DNA of 33,378 bases from Streptomyces sp. TP-A0874 (GCF_001748085.1 NZ_BBZK01000017.1:1-33378); one strand, 5' to 3'; positions 1 through 13,830 are shown, counted from the first letter of the stretch. Translations and numbers: made by a program. Notes: generated from the letters alone by a model not told the origin.

Positions 1-104
1 CTTTGTTTCCTCAGGTATGGAGGGGCGGCAGATGGCCCCTTGGACACCGGCAAGTGGTCCCGGAACAGCAGGTGCTCAAATGGCAGGGCTGAGTGCCGAG
101 CGAG

Positions 105-134
105 GCGACAAGAGACCAGCGGAAGCGCTATGAT
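105..134 (+). promoter_or_regulatory. Predicted promoter of tRNA-Thr
   Basis: A -10 hexamer TATGAT lies at 129-134, and a -35-like GCGACA (4 of 6 matches to TTGACA) at 105-110, with an 18-nt spacer. Transcription would start near 141, about nine bases before the mature tRNA. The spacing and the very good -10 make this a credible vegetative sigma-factor promoter. It is predicted from sequence only. Confidence 0.55.
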
Positions 135-149
135 CTTCTCGACCGACAG

Positions 150-225
150 GCCCCAATAGCTCAGTCGGCAGAGCGTCTCCATGGTAAGGAGAAGGTCTAC
201 GGTTCGATTCCGTATTGGGGCTCCA
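150..225 (+). tRNA. tRNA-Thr (anticodon GGT)
   Basis: The 76 bases fold as a full cloverleaf. The acceptor stem is GCCCCAA/TTGGGGC (150-156 with 215-221), the D arm GCTC/GAGC, and the anticodon stem TCTCC/GGAGA (176-180 with 188-192). The T arm is TACGG/CCGTA with a TTCGATT loop. The seven-base anticodon loop ATGGTAA (181-187) puts GGT in positions 34-36, so it reads Thr ACC/ACU codons. The 3' CCA is encoded (223-225). It stands alone, with its own predicted promoter upstream and a strong hairpin four bases after the CCA. No integrase or duplicated 3' end was seen nearby, so there is no sign that an element has used it as an attachment site. Confidence 0.97.
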
Positions 226-228
226 CTT

Positions 229-267
229 CTGATGTCCCGTCCGATCAAGTATCGGACGGGACATCAG
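229..267. terminator. 17-bp perfect hairpin, bidirectional terminator between tRNA-Thr and osaC
   Basis: Positions 229-245 are the exact reverse complement of 251-267, giving a 17-bp stem with the 5-nt loop CAAGT. It starts four bases after the tRNA CCA end and sits 58 bases beyond the osaC stop on the other strand, so it can end transcription from both convergent units. There is no T-run, which is usual for Streptomyces terminators. Confidence 0.85.
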
Positions 268-325
268 CGTTTCCGGCCGTTCTGCCGGCGGGGTCCGGCA
301 CCGCTGGTTCGGACCCTCAGCCCTG

Positions 326-2971
326 CTACGGCGCCGGTCCCACCGCAGGATGCGGTTCCGGCATCCGCATCGCGAGAATCGCCAGGTCGTCCGAGGCCGG
401 CTCGACGGCGAAGCGCTCCACCGTCCGCAGGATCCTGGCCGCCACGGCACCCGCCGTCAGACCGGTGCAGACACTCAGGGCCTCGGCCAACCCCTCGTCT
501 CCGAGCATTCGGGTGCCCTCACGGCGCTCCGTCACCCCGTCGGTCACACACAGCAGCACGTCGCCGGGTTCGAGGCGCACGGTCTGCTCGTACAGCTCCA
601 GATCCTCCAGCACCCCGAGCAGCGGCTGAGGGTCGGCCGCGGGCTCTACGGTTCCGTCCTGACGGAGCCGCAGCGGCAGCGGATGTCCGGCGCAGACCAC
701 CTTCAGGGTGGCTCTGCCGTCCGCTTCCGGACGCAACTCGCCGTACAGCAGGGTGAGGAACCGGCTGCGTGCCCCCTCGTCGAGGATCGCCGCGTTGAGC
801 CGCTCCAGGACCGCCGGACCGCCGAAGCCCTCACGGGCGAGGAGACGTAGTGCGTGGCGGGCCAGCCCCGTCACGGCCGCCGCCTCCGGTCCCGTGCCGC
901 AGACATCGCCGATCGCAAAGCCGTAGGTGCCGTCACTGATGGGGAAGACGTCGTAGAAGTCGCCACCGACCTCGTTGCCTTCGCCGGCCGCACGGTAGAC
1001 GACCTCCACCTCGACGCCGGGGACTGCCGGCAGTTCGGGAGGCAGGAGGCTCCGTTGCAGAGACTGGCTGATGGCGGTGCGTTCCGAGTAGAGGCGCGCG
1101 TTGTCGAGCGCCAGGGCGGCCCTGCGGGAGAGGTCCTCCGCCAACTCCAGGATCTCCTGCCGGAAGTGCTCCCCGGAGGGCTTCCCCAGCGTCAGCATGC
1201 CGATCACCCTGTTCCGGGCGACCAGCGGAAGAACGACCGTCTCCCCACCGACCGCGGCCGCGGTGGCGAGTGTGGGGCCCGGACCGGGCGTCTGCGTCGG
1301 GTCGTTGAGACCGAGGTCCCGCAGCGAGGCGCGGAGCGCCGCGGAGTGGACCGTCTCACTGGGAGCGCTCCAGACCCGGGCGCCCGGCTCCGGAACGGGA
1401 TCGGGCGGATCGAGCTTGCCGAGCAGGGTCTTGAGGCCGTCGATGCGGTCCTCGTCCTCATGGAGCACGAAGGAGAGCTCGGGTTCGGAGGAGAGGTCCG
1501 CGACGGTGTAGACCGCACACCAGGCGGCCAGGGTGGGCACGGTCATCTGGGCCATGAGGGCCAGGGTCTGGTCCCGGTCCAGGGTTCCGGCGAGGAGGTC
1601 GGAGGCCTCGACGAGGAACGAGAGCGAGCCGCGCCGGAGACGCTCCAACTCGGTCAGCCGGGCGCGTTCGACCGCGAGCGCGATCCGGTCCGCGGCGAAC
1701 TGCAGCCGCAGCGCCTCCTCGTTGGTGTAACGGCCGGCGGACTCCGCGGCGACGCCGAGCGACCCGGTCAGCCGCCCCTCCACCTTGAGCGGCACCGTGA
1801 CGACCGAACGCATGCCGGTGCCGGACAGGAGGGGCACCGCGCCGGGCACCGCGGTGAGGTCCTCGTGGACGGCCGGCATCCGAGCGGAGCCGTAGCGGCC
1901 GCTTCCGGCCTCCACCGGGACGCGGGCGAAACGCTGGCGGGCGGAGGGCAGCCCGGTGGAGGCGCGGACCTCGAGCTCGGTCTCGTCGTCGGTGGCGAGC
2001 AGCAGGTAGGCGGCGTCGCCGTCGAGCATGTCCCGGGCGCGCTCCACCGTGCGTTGGAGCAGGCCGTCGAGGTCGTCCGGGGCCGGGGAGCCGATGAAGA
2101 CCTCGAACGGGTCGGTGGCCGTCCCCGAAGGCTCTCCGGGCGTCTGGGCGGTGGCGTCGCCGGGAGCGGTCCGCTGCGCGGTCTGGAGGACGGCGCGCTC
2201 GTGGTCGCGCACCAGCAGGCAGACGGTGGAGGGGGCGCCCTCGGAGTCCCGCACCCGAAGGTGGGAGGCGTAGACGGGGACGACCCGGCCGTCCGCCGCC
2301 CGCATGCCGTAGGAGCCCTCCCAGCGGGAGAGCTGGAGTGCTTCGGCGAGGCCGGTTCCGGTGCCCGGGGTGTGCGGCCAGGCGGCGAAGTCGGCGAGCG
2401 GTCTGCCGACGGCCTCGGAGGAGTTCACTCCGAAGAGTTCCTCCGCGTCCTCGTTCCAGGAGTTGACGCGGCCGTCCTCGGCGATCTGGACGACGGCGAC
2501 GCGGACCCGCGGATCGGCCACCGGCAGTGCGTCGGTGGGCAGGGCGGGGCCGGCCGATCGGGTCCCGGCGGGGTGCTGGGTGAGGTCGAGCTGGAACCAG
2601 ACCCTCTTGTGGGTGGCGGTGTACTCCACGCCCCAGCGGCTGGCGAGGGCACCGCAGAGCATCAGCCCGCGGCCGCCCTCGCTGTCGGGGTTCACGCTGC
2701 GCTGGCCGGCTCCCTGGAGGGGGACGTCGCGCTCCGGGTAGCGGTCGGCGACCTCGACCCGCACGCCGCCGTCGGTCCGCAGGCAGAGGACGTCGGCGGC
2801 GGTCCCGGCGTGCACTACCGCGTTGGTGACGAGTTCGCTGGTCAGTACCACGGCGTCATCGACGACATCGGTGAATCCCCAGCCCTGGAGCGTGTCCCGG
2901 ACGAAGGCGCGGGCACTGGCGACCGAGCGTCCGACCGGCTCGAAGGTGGCGGTGGCCCGTGCGCTGATCAC
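326..2971 (-). CDS. osaC: OsaC-type regulator: RsbW-like kinase, PAS, GAF and PP2C phosphatase
   Basis: This is a cytoplasmic multidomain stress regulator of about 881 aa. Residues 1-120 form an RsbW/HATPase_c_2 anti-sigma kinase domain, with N-box SELVTNAVVHAG near 41-55 and G-box GGRGL near 98. A PAS domain follows at about 157-247 (with NEDAEELFG), then one clear and one weaker GAF region (about 304-615). The C-terminus is a SpoIIE/RsbU-type PP2C domain with the metal-binding motifs GGDFYD (about 667), GDVCGTG, VTDG and SDD (about 860) intact. The S. coelicolor homologue OsaC is known to modulate SigB activity after osmotic shock. I chose GTG at 2971 because AGGAGA lies five bases upstream. 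ATG at 2983 and ATG at 3154 (with GGGAG upstream) are alternatives, and the frame is open to 3217. It is divergent from osaA. Confidence 0.9.
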   Translation of the reverse strand: MISARATATFEPVGRSVASARAFVRDTLQGWGFTDVVDDAVVLTSELVTNAVVHAGTAADVLCLRTDGGVRVEVADRYPERDVPLQGAGQRSVNPDSEGGRGLMLCGALASRWGVEYTATHKRVWFQLDLTQHPAGTRSAGPALPTDALPVADPRVRVAVVQIAEDGRVNSWNEDAEELFGVNSSEAVGRPLADFAAWPHTPGTGTGLAEALQLSRWEGSYGMRAADGRVVPVYASHLRVRDSEGAPSTVCLLVRDHERAVLQTAQRTAPGDATAQTPGEPSGTATDPFEVFIGSPAPDDLDGLLQRTVERARDMLDGDAAYLLLATDDETELEVRASTGLPSARQRFARVPVEAGSGRYGSARMPAVHEDLTAVPGAVPLLSGTGMRSVVTVPLKVEGRLTGSLGVAAESAGRYTNEEALRLQFAADRIALAVERARLTELERLRRGSLSFLVEASDLLAGTLDRDQTLALMAQMTVPTLAAWCAVYTVADLSSEPELSFVLHEDEDRIDGLKTLLGKLDPPDPVPEPGARVWSAPSETVHSAALRASLRDLGLNDPTQTPGPGPTLATAAAVGGETVVLPLVARNRVIGMLTLGKPSGEHFRQEILELAEDLSRRAALALDNARLYSERTAISQSLQRSLLPPELPAVPGVEVEVVYRAAGEGNEVGGDFYDVFPISDGTYGFAIGDVCGTGPEAAAVTGLARHALRLLAREGFGGPAVLERLNAAILDEGARSRFLTLLYGELRPEADGRATLKVVCAGHPLPLRLRQDGTVEPAADPQPLLGVLEDLELYEQTVRLEPGDVLLCVTDGVTERREGTRMLGDEGLAEALSVCTGLTAGAVAARILRTVERFAVEPASDDLAILAMRMPEPHPAVGPAP

Positions 2972-3433
2972 GGTTCTCCTCATAGCTGTGTGCTCGCCCG
3001 GCCTCCGTATCGGCGGGAGAGCGGTGCCGTCCGGTGCGCCTTCGGCCCGGTCGGATACGTTCGCCGGCGCGGTGCCGTTCGGGCCGGCCGCTGCGCGGCC
3101 GACGTCACCGCTCTCGGCGTGCTGCCGGGCCAGGCCCTCGCCCCGCTCCTTCATCCTACTCCCTACCGGACAGGCCCCTGCCGGCACCGTTCCGCTGCCT
3201 TGCCTCGCTCGTGTCACCGCTCCTGACCGTAGAAGGGCGGTGGACAGCCGGATGCCAGGTTACTTACCTTCGACCTCCGTGCGGGTGCCGGTCTTCGGTG
3301 ATTCCGCCTGGAGTGTGTGCCGGCCGGTGTGCGAGGCTGCCGAACTGTTATGGCCTTGTTCGGCTGGGGTGAAACACTGGGCAGTCTTCAGGAGATGGTC
3401 CTGAGGAGAAGGTCGACCCGCGGGAGGGACACG
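2972..3433. other. Divergent osaC/osaA intergenic region
   Basis: This 462-bp region separates the chosen starts of osaC (minus) and osaA (plus). The osaC frame stays open to 3217, so part of it may encode a longer, low-complexity OsaC N-terminus. A predicted osaA promoter lies at 3241-3270. I could not identify an osaC promoter or a convincing SigB-type promoter here. Confidence 0.6.
3241..3270 (+). promoter_or_regulatory. Predicted promoter of osaA
   Basis: TGGACA (5 of 6 matches to TTGACA) at 3241-3246 is followed after 18 bases by TACCTT (TANNNT form) at 3265-3270. A start near 3277 would leave a 5' leader of about 157 nt before the osaA GTG. It is predicted from sequence only; chance matches are common. 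Confidence 0.4.
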
Positions 3434-8893
<5,460 letters not shown>

Positions 8894-8968
8894 GGCGGCG
8901 GTGCGGGTGTGGAACCGCCGGCGGCGGGGAACCTTCTGGTGTCCTCCCGCGTTTCCGGTATGTGCACA

Positions 8969-8985
8969 GTGACATCGCGGTGACA
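8969..8985 (+). promoter_or_regulatory. GTGACA direct repeat upstream of osaB
   Basis: GTGACA occurs at 8969-8974 and again at 8980-8985, 11 bp apart start to start, about one helical turn. It lies in the 206-bp gap between osaA and osaB. A TACGAT hexamer at 9012-9017 could be a -10, but no -35 is well placed. A tandem site of this geometry is typical of dimeric activators. The binding protein is unknown and the repeat could be chance. Confidence 0.3.
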
Positions 8986-9099
8986 GGGTGTGGCGACAGA
9001 CGGGGTGCGGTTACGATGACCGGCACGAGGGCGGACGGCGTAAGGGAGTCGTCTCCCGGGGCGGCGCCCGGTGCACTGCCGGGGCGAGGAGGGCGCGCC

Positions 9100-9780
9100 A
9101 TGGTGCAGAAGGCCAAGATCCTCCTGGTCGATGACCGGCCGGAGAATCTGCTGGCGCTGGAGGCCATTCTCTCCGCGCTCGATCAGACGCTGGTGCGGGC
9201 ATCGTCAGGTGAGGAAGCGCTCAAGGCGCTGCTGACGGACGACTTCGCGGTGATCCTGCTGGACGTCCAGATGCCCGGTATGGATGGTTTCGAGACGGCG
9301 GCGCACATCAAGCGGCGGGAGCGGACCCGTGATATTCCGATCATCTTCCTGACCGCCATCAACCACGGTCCCCACCACACCTTCCGCGGTTACGCGGCGG
9401 GAGCGGTGGACTACATCTCCAAGCCTTTCGATCCCTGGGTGCTCCGTGCGAAGGTCTCGGTCTTCGTGGAGCTGTACATGAAGAACTGTCAGCTCCGGGA
9501 GCAGGCCTCACTGCTGCGCCTGCAGCTCGAAGGCAGTGACCGCCGGGAGGCGGGCGACCCGAAAGCGGCCGCCGCCGTGCTGGCGGAGCTGTCCGCCCGG
9601 CTGGCGGCGGTGGAGGAGCAGGCCGAGGCGCTCTCCAAGGAGCTGGACGAATCATCGGAGGCGGCCGCGGTCTCCGCCGCCGCACACCTGGAACGCAAAC
9701 TGACGGGGCTGCGGCGCGCGCTGGACGCTCTGGAGCCGGGATCCGGCGAGGGAATCCAGGGCGCGCCCTCCAAGGGCTGA
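9100..9780 (+). CDS. osaB: OsaB: response regulator without a DNA-binding domain
   Basis: A 226-aa protein. Residues 1-125 are a receiver domain (KILLVDDRPENL near the N-terminus, phospho-acceptor Asp55 in LLDVQMPGMDG, TA near the switch region and the KPF lysine). Residues about 145-215 are Ala/Glu/Leu-rich and look like a coiled coil; there is no helix-turn-helix or enzymatic output domain. It should therefore act by protein-protein contact or phosphotransfer. In S. coelicolor, OsaB is the partner regulator of OsaA in osmoadaptation. The ATG at 9100 is preceded by GAGGAGGG at the right distance. The frame is open back to 8869, but that part does not look like a receiver. The 206-bp gap from osaA leaves room for its own promoter. 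Confidence 0.92.
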   Translation: MVQKAKILLVDDRPENLLALEAILSALDQTLVRASSGEEALKALLTDDFAVILLDVQMPGMDGFETAAHIKRRERTRDIPIIFLTAINHGPHHTFRGYAAGAVDYISKPFDPWVLRAKVSVFVELYMKNCQLREQASLLRLQLEGSDRREAGDPKAAAAVLAELSARLAAVEEQAEALSKELDESSEAAAVSAAAHLERKLTGLRRALDALEPGSGEGIQGAPSKG

Positions 9781-9885
9781 TCCACCGGGGATTACGGGAC
9801 AACCCCTGAGCCGGCCGTCAGCCGCTCCGGCGGTTGCCCGCATGCCGACGGCGCGGTGCCCGTGTGCCTCCGCTGATCCCCCTCC

Positions 9886-9928
9886 GGCAAGCAACTTGCC
9901 CCAACGGATGGTTGACGTCGGGTCAACC
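9886..9928. promoter_or_regulatory. Two inverted repeats upstream of ftsK
   Basis: GGCAAG-CAA-CTTGCC (9886-9900) and GGTTGAC-GTCGG-GTCAACC (9910-9928) are both perfect dyads, ten bases apart, 91-133 bp before the chosen ftsK start. They could be operators or a terminator/attenuator element after osaB. TTGACG inside the second dyad looks like a -35, but no matching -10 was found. Confidence 0.4.
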
Positions 9929-10018
9929 GGACGAAGCCGGTGGTCGCCGTAACGACACGGAAGGCTGAAGCGGCGGGCACGGATGTCACGTCCAGCTGAC
10001 AGCGGTAACCTCACGGCC

Positions 10019-12757
10019 ATGGCCTCACGTACCTCCGGAAAGGGCTCCAAGGGGGCGACCGGCACTTCTCAGGGGCGCGGAAAGGCTCCGGCGGGCAAGG
10101 GAACGAAGAAGGCGGCCCCGGCCCGCAAACCGCCCGGGCGCAAAGCCCCGGCGAAGAAGGCCGCGCCCAAGCCGGCCCCGTCGCCCACGAACGGCGTCTA
10201 CCGCCTGGTGCGCTCGGTCTGGCTCGGCCTGGCCCGGGCCGTCGGTGCGATGTTCCGGGGGATAGGCCGCGGGGCCAAGGGGCTGGACCCGGCGCACCGG
10301 AAGGACGGCTTGGCGTTGCTGCTGCTCGGCATCGCCCTGGTCGTCGCCGCCGGTACCTGGTCGAACCCGGAGGGACCCGTCGGCGGTTTGGTGGAACTCC
10401 TCGTCACCGGGGCGTTCGGCCGACTAGACCTGCTGGTTCCGATACTGCTCGGCGTGGTCGCCGTCCGACTGATCCGGCATCCGGAGAAGCCCGAGGCCAA
10501 CGGACGGATCGTGATCGGCCTCTCCGCGCTGGTCGTCGGGGTGCTCGGGCTGGTCCACCTCGGTTGCGGAGCGCCGGGCCGGGGCGCGGGCGCCGTGACC
10601 ATCCGGGATGCCGGTGGACTGATCGGTTGGGCCGCCTCCAAACCGCTGGTCTTCACGGTCGGGACGGTACTGTCCTGGCCGCTGCTGCTGCTGGTCGCCG
10701 TCTTCGGACTGCTGGTGGTGACCGCCACGCCGGTCAACGCGATCCCGCGCCGGCTGCGCGCCCTGGCCGTCCGGCTCGGGCTGCTGGGCGGGCCTGCGGA
10801 AGAGCAGCGCCCTTCGAGGCCGGCGGACGACGAGGAGTACGAGCAGCAGTGGCGCAAGTCGCTCGCCGAACCGCGCGGCAGGGCTCGGCAGGCCGCTGGG
10901 GAGGCCGCTGAGACGGCGGAGGAGCAAGCCCTCGCCCGCCGGCGTCGGGGGGGCCAGCCCCGCGCCGGGAAGCAGCGCTCGGACGCGGTGGACGTCGCGG
11001 CCGCCGCGGCGGCTTCCTTGGACGGCGCTGTGCTGCACGGGGTGAACCCCTCGCCGCTGGTGGCCGGGTTGAGCCACGGCATCTCCGGAGGTCGGGCGGG
11101 CGAGTTGCCCGCGGCCCGGGAGGCGGAGCCGGGCGGTGGCTTGCAGGGGCCGCCCGACCGGGACCGTCCGGAGCCGGGCGGTGGGGCGGGCGACCGGGGG
11201 GAGGTGCCGGACCTCACCAAGCGGCCCCCGGAGCCTTCGAAGGGGTTGCCGCCCCGTGCCGAGCAGCTGCAGCTCTCCGGGGACCGGACGTACACGCTGC
11301 CGCCGCTCGGCCTGCTCTCCCGCGGTGGCCCGGGGAAGACCCGGAGCGCTGCCAACGACGCGGTGGTGGCCTCGCTGACCAACGTCTTCTCGGAGTTCAA
11401 GGTCGACGCGGCCGTCACCGGCTTCACCCGGGGACCGACCGTCACCCGCTACGAGGTCGAACTCGGCCCGGCGGTCAAGGTCGAGCGGATCACCGCGCTG
11501 GCCAAGAACATCGCGTACGCGGTCGCCAGCCCGGATGTCCGTATCATCAGCCCGATCCCGGGCAAGTCCGCCGTCGGGATCGAAATCCCCAACACCGACC
11601 GGGAGATGGTCAACCTCGGTGACGTGCTGCGACTGGCCGACGCCGACGGGGACGAGCATCCGCTGCTGGTGGCGCTCGGAAAGGATGTCGAGGGTGGCTA
11701 CGTCATGGCGAACCTCGCCAAGATGCCGCACATCCTGGTCGCCGGTGCCACGGGGTCGGGCAAGTCGTCCTGCATCAACTGCCTGATCACCTCGGTCATG
11801 GTGCGGGCCACCCCGGACGACGTGAAGATGGTGCTCGTCGACCCCAAGCGGGTGGAGCTGAACGTCTACGAGGGCATTCCGCACCTGATCACCCCGATCA
11901 TCACCAACCCCAAACGTGCGGCGGAGGCGCTGCAGTGGGTGGTGCGTGAGATGGACCTGCGCTACGACGACCTGGCGGCCTTCGGGTTCCGGCACATCGA
12001 CGACTTCAACGCGGCGGTGCGCGGCGGAAAGGTGCGGGTTCCCGAGGGCAGCGAACGGGAGTTGGCGCCCTATCCCTATCTGCTGGTGATCGTCGACGAA
12101 CTCGCCGACCTGATGATGGTCGCCCCCCGGGACGTCGAGGACGCCATCGTCCGGATCACCCAGCTGGCACGGGCGGCCGGGATCCACCTGGTGCTGGCCA
12201 CTCAGCGCCCCAGTGTCGACGTGGTCACCGGTCTGATCAAGGCGAACGTGCCGTCCCGGCTGGCCTTCGCCACCTCCTCGCTCGCCGACAGCCGGGTGAT
12301 CCTCGACCAGCCAGGTGCGGACAAGCTGATCGGCAAGGGCGATGCCCTGTTCCTGCCGATGGGAGCGGGGAAGCCGACCCGGATGCAGGGGGCTTTCGTG
12401 ACCGAGGAGGAGGTCGCGGCCGTCGTCGCCCACTGCAAGAAGGAGATGGCCCCGGTCTTCCGGGAGGACGTCACGGTGGGTTCGGCGAAGCAGAAGAAGG
12501 TCGACGAGGAGATCGGAGACGACCTCGACCTGCTCTGCCAGGCCGCGGAGCTCGTCGTCTCCACACAGTTCGGCTCCACCTCGATGCTGCAGAGGAAGCT
12601 CCGGGTGGGCTTCGCCAAGGCGGGCCGGCTGATGGATCTCATGGAGTCCCGTGGGGTGGTCGGGCCCAGTGAGGGCGCCAAGGCTCGCGATGTTCTGGTG
12701 AAACCTGATGAGTTGGATGGAGTGCTTGCCCTGATTCGGGGGGAGAATCACTCGTAA
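10019..12757 (+). CDS. ftsK: FtsK/SpoIIIE DNA translocase
   Basis: A 912-aa septal DNA pump that clears chromosomes from closing sporulation septa. The N-terminus (about 1-60) is a Lys/Ala/Pro-rich basic tail. About 98-238 hold four hydrophobic membrane segments, including DGLALLLLGIALVVAAG and PLLLLVAVFGLLVV. A charged, Gly/Glu-rich linker leads to the motor, with Walker A GATGSGKSS at 576-584 and Walker B LLVIVDELADLM near 688. A gamma winged-helix domain follows (about 837-905, AELVVSTQFGSTSMLQRKLR). All key motifs are present. The frame opens at ATG 9983; I prefer ATG 10019 (MASRTSGKGS) because it matches my memory of Streptomyces FtsK N-termini. Neither start has a good ribosome-binding site, so the start is uncertain. 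Confidence 0.95.
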   Translation: MASRTSGKGSKGATGTSQGRGKAPAGKGTKKAAPARKPPGRKAPAKKAAPKPAPSPTNGVYRLVRSVWLGLARAVGAMFRGIGRGAKGLDPAHRKDGLALLLLGIALVVAAGTWSNPEGPVGGLVELLVTGAFGRLDLLVPILLGVVAVRLIRHPEKPEANGRIVIGLSALVVGVLGLVHLGCGAPGRGAGAVTIRDAGGLIGWAASKPLVFTVGTVLSWPLLLLVAVFGLLVVTATPVNAIPRRLRALAVRLGLLGGPAEEQRPSRPADDEEYEQQWRKSLAEPRGRARQAAGEAAETAEEQALARRRRGGQPRAGKQRSDAVDVAAAAAASLDGAVLHGVNPSPLVAGLSHGISGGRAGELPAAREAEPGGGLQGPPDRDRPEPGGGAGDRGEVPDLTKRPPEPSKGLPPRAEQLQLSGDRTYTLPPLGLLSRGGPGKTRSAANDAVVASLTNVFSEFKVDAAVTGFTRGPTVTRYEVELGPAVKVERITALAKNIAYAVASPDVRIISPIPGKSAVGIEIPNTDREMVNLGDVLRLADADGDEHPLLVALGKDVEGGYVMANLAKMPHILVAGATGSGKSSCINCLITSVMVRATPDDVKMVLVDPKRVELNVYEGIPHLITPIITNPKRAAEALQWVVREMDLRYDDLAAFGFRHIDDFNAAVRGGKVRVPEGSERELAPYPYLLVIVDELADLMMVAPRDVEDAIVRITQLARAAGIHLVLATQRPSVDVVTGLIKANVPSRLAFATSSLADSRVILDQPGADKLIGKGDALFLPMGAGKPTRMQGAFVTEEEVAAVVAHCKKEMAPVFREDVTVGSAKQKKVDEEIGDDLDLLCQAAELVVSTQFGSTSMLQRKLRVGFAKAGRLMDLMESRGVVGPSEGAKARDVLVKPDELDGVLALIRGENHS

Positions 12758-12887
12758 GGGTGGCGGGGGAACCAATTCTTCCGCCGATACGTCAATACGA
12801 AGAGAGGCGAATAATTGGGTGCCCCGGCGGCTGAGGGCAGTAGGACGGTGTGACCGTCCCGATGGCGTACAAAACCCGTCCTCCTGG

Positions 12888-12918
12888 TTGCCTCACCCTT
12901 TCGCCCCACCCCTAGACT
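12888..12918 (+). promoter_or_regulatory. Predicted promoter of the HTH-membrane protein gene
   Basis: TTGCCT (12888-12893) and TAGACT (12913-12918) are separated by 19 bases. A start near 12925 would give a leader of about 34 nt before GTG 12959. The -10 is a good TANNNT match and the -35 matches 4 of 6. Confidence 0.5.
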
Positions 12919-12958
12919 GAACCTCCAGCAGGTGGCTACACGCTCGAAAGGCGCCCCC

Positions 12959-13759
12959 GTGTCCATCGGCAACTCCTCCGCGGACGACCGTCCTTCCATC
13001 GGACAAGCTCTTCAGCAGGCCCGAATCGACGCCGGATTGACCGTCGGCAACATCAGCAGTACCACGCGCGTGCGCTCTCCCATCGTGCACGCTATCGAGC
13101 AGGACGACTTCTCGGGCTGTGGCGGCGATGTCTACGCCCGGGGTCATATCCGCACGCTCGCGACGGCCGTGGGGCTCGACCCCGCGGAGCTGATCGCGCA
13201 GTTCGACGCGGAGCACGGGGGACGGCCCGAGCCCTCCGCCACCGCGCCGCTGTTCGAGGCGGAGCGCTTCGGCTCGCAACCCCGACGGCCCAACTGGAGC
13301 GCCGCCATGGTCGCCGCGATCGTCGCGGTCGTGGGATTCGCCGGCTTCACCCTCTTCCGGGGAGGGGACGAGCCGAGCACCGAGGCCGTGGGCGACGCAC
13401 CCTCGGCCGAGGCCAGCTCCTCGCCGGAGGCGGACACCACCGAGCCCGCCGACCCCAAACCCGATCCGACCGAGAGCGCCATCGCCGCCGCGCCCGGGGA
13501 CAAGGTCACCATCAAGCTCACGGCCGCCAAGGGGCGGAGCTGGATCTCGGCGCAGGACCACAACGGTCGGCTGCTCCACGAGGGAGTGCTCGAGAAGGGC
13601 GACTCCAAGACGTTCACCGACGACCAGCGGATCCAACTGGTGCTCGGCAACGCCGGCGCGATGGAGCTCTACGTCAACGGCAAGCAGATCAAGGACCACT
13701 GGAAGACCGGTCAGATACAGCACCTGACCTACACCAAGGGCGACCCGGAAGCCGGCTGA
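12959..13759 (+). CDS. RodZ-like HTH protein with single membrane segment
   Basis: A 266-aa protein with an N-terminal helix-turn-helix of the HTH_25/Xre type (IGQALQQARIDAGLTVGNIS, then TTRVRSPIVHAIEQDDF). One membrane span follows (WSAAMVAAIVAVVGFAGF), then an acidic Pro/Glu/Ser linker and a C-terminal beta-rich DUF4115-like domain (KVTIKLTAAKGRSWISAQD). This is the layout of RodZ, which in other bacteria links the cytoskeleton to cell shape. In actinobacteria these proteins usually sit next to ftsK and pgsA, as here; their role is less clear. GTG 12959 was chosen for GAAAGG seven bases upstream; GTG 12932 is an alternative. An 8-bp hairpin follows the gene. Confidence 0.88.
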   Translation: MSIGNSSADDRPSIGQALQQARIDAGLTVGNISSTTRVRSPIVHAIEQDDFSGCGGDVYARGHIRTLATAVGLDPAELIAQFDAEHGGRPEPSATAPLFEAERFGSQPRRPNWSAAMVAAIVAVVGFAGFTLFRGGDEPSTEAVGDAPSAEASSSPEADTTEPADPKPDPTESAIAAAPGDKVTIKLTAAKGRSWISAQDHNGRLLHEGVLEKGDSKTFTDDQRIQLVLGNAGAMELYVNGKQIKDHWKTGQIQHLTYTKGDPEAG

Positions 13760-13805
13760 CCTCCCCCCGAGGGCTGTCCCGAGCCCCTGGCGGGCGCAGG
13801 CGGAC

Positions 13806-13830
13806 GGCCCCGCCGCCTCACTGCGGGGCC
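13806..13830 (+). terminator. Terminator after the RodZ-like gene
   Basis: GGCCCCGC (13806-13813) pairs with GCGGGGCC (13823-13830) around a 9-nt loop, 46 bases after the stop. It is a GC-rich stem without a T-run, of the usual Streptomyces kind. Confidence 0.55.

Noticed and set aside
1..104. The end of a gene at the left edge
   Set aside because: No frame in the first 104 bases can be recognised as a protein end; it looks like a tRNA upstream region.
150..225. tRNA-Thr as an integration site for a mobile element
   Set aside because: No integrase, excisionase or duplicated tRNA 3' end is visible, and the genes to its right are core chromosomal genes.
854..3226. A 790-codon open frame antisense to osaC
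   Set aside because: Low-complexity Gly/Val/Arg translation with no recognisable domain, fully covered by the real gene.
8896..8920. A 7-bp hairpin after osaA as a terminator
   Set aside because: The stem is short with an 11-nt loop, and osaB follows in the same direction; too weak to call.
10424..12775. A 783-codon open frame antisense to ftsK
   Set aside because: Shadow frame of a GC-rich gene; ftsK has intact Walker motifs.
12748..12999. A minus-strand ORF in the ftsK/RodZ-like gene gap
   Set aside because: No ribosome-binding site or domain; it overlaps the predicted promoter and the start of the HTH gene.
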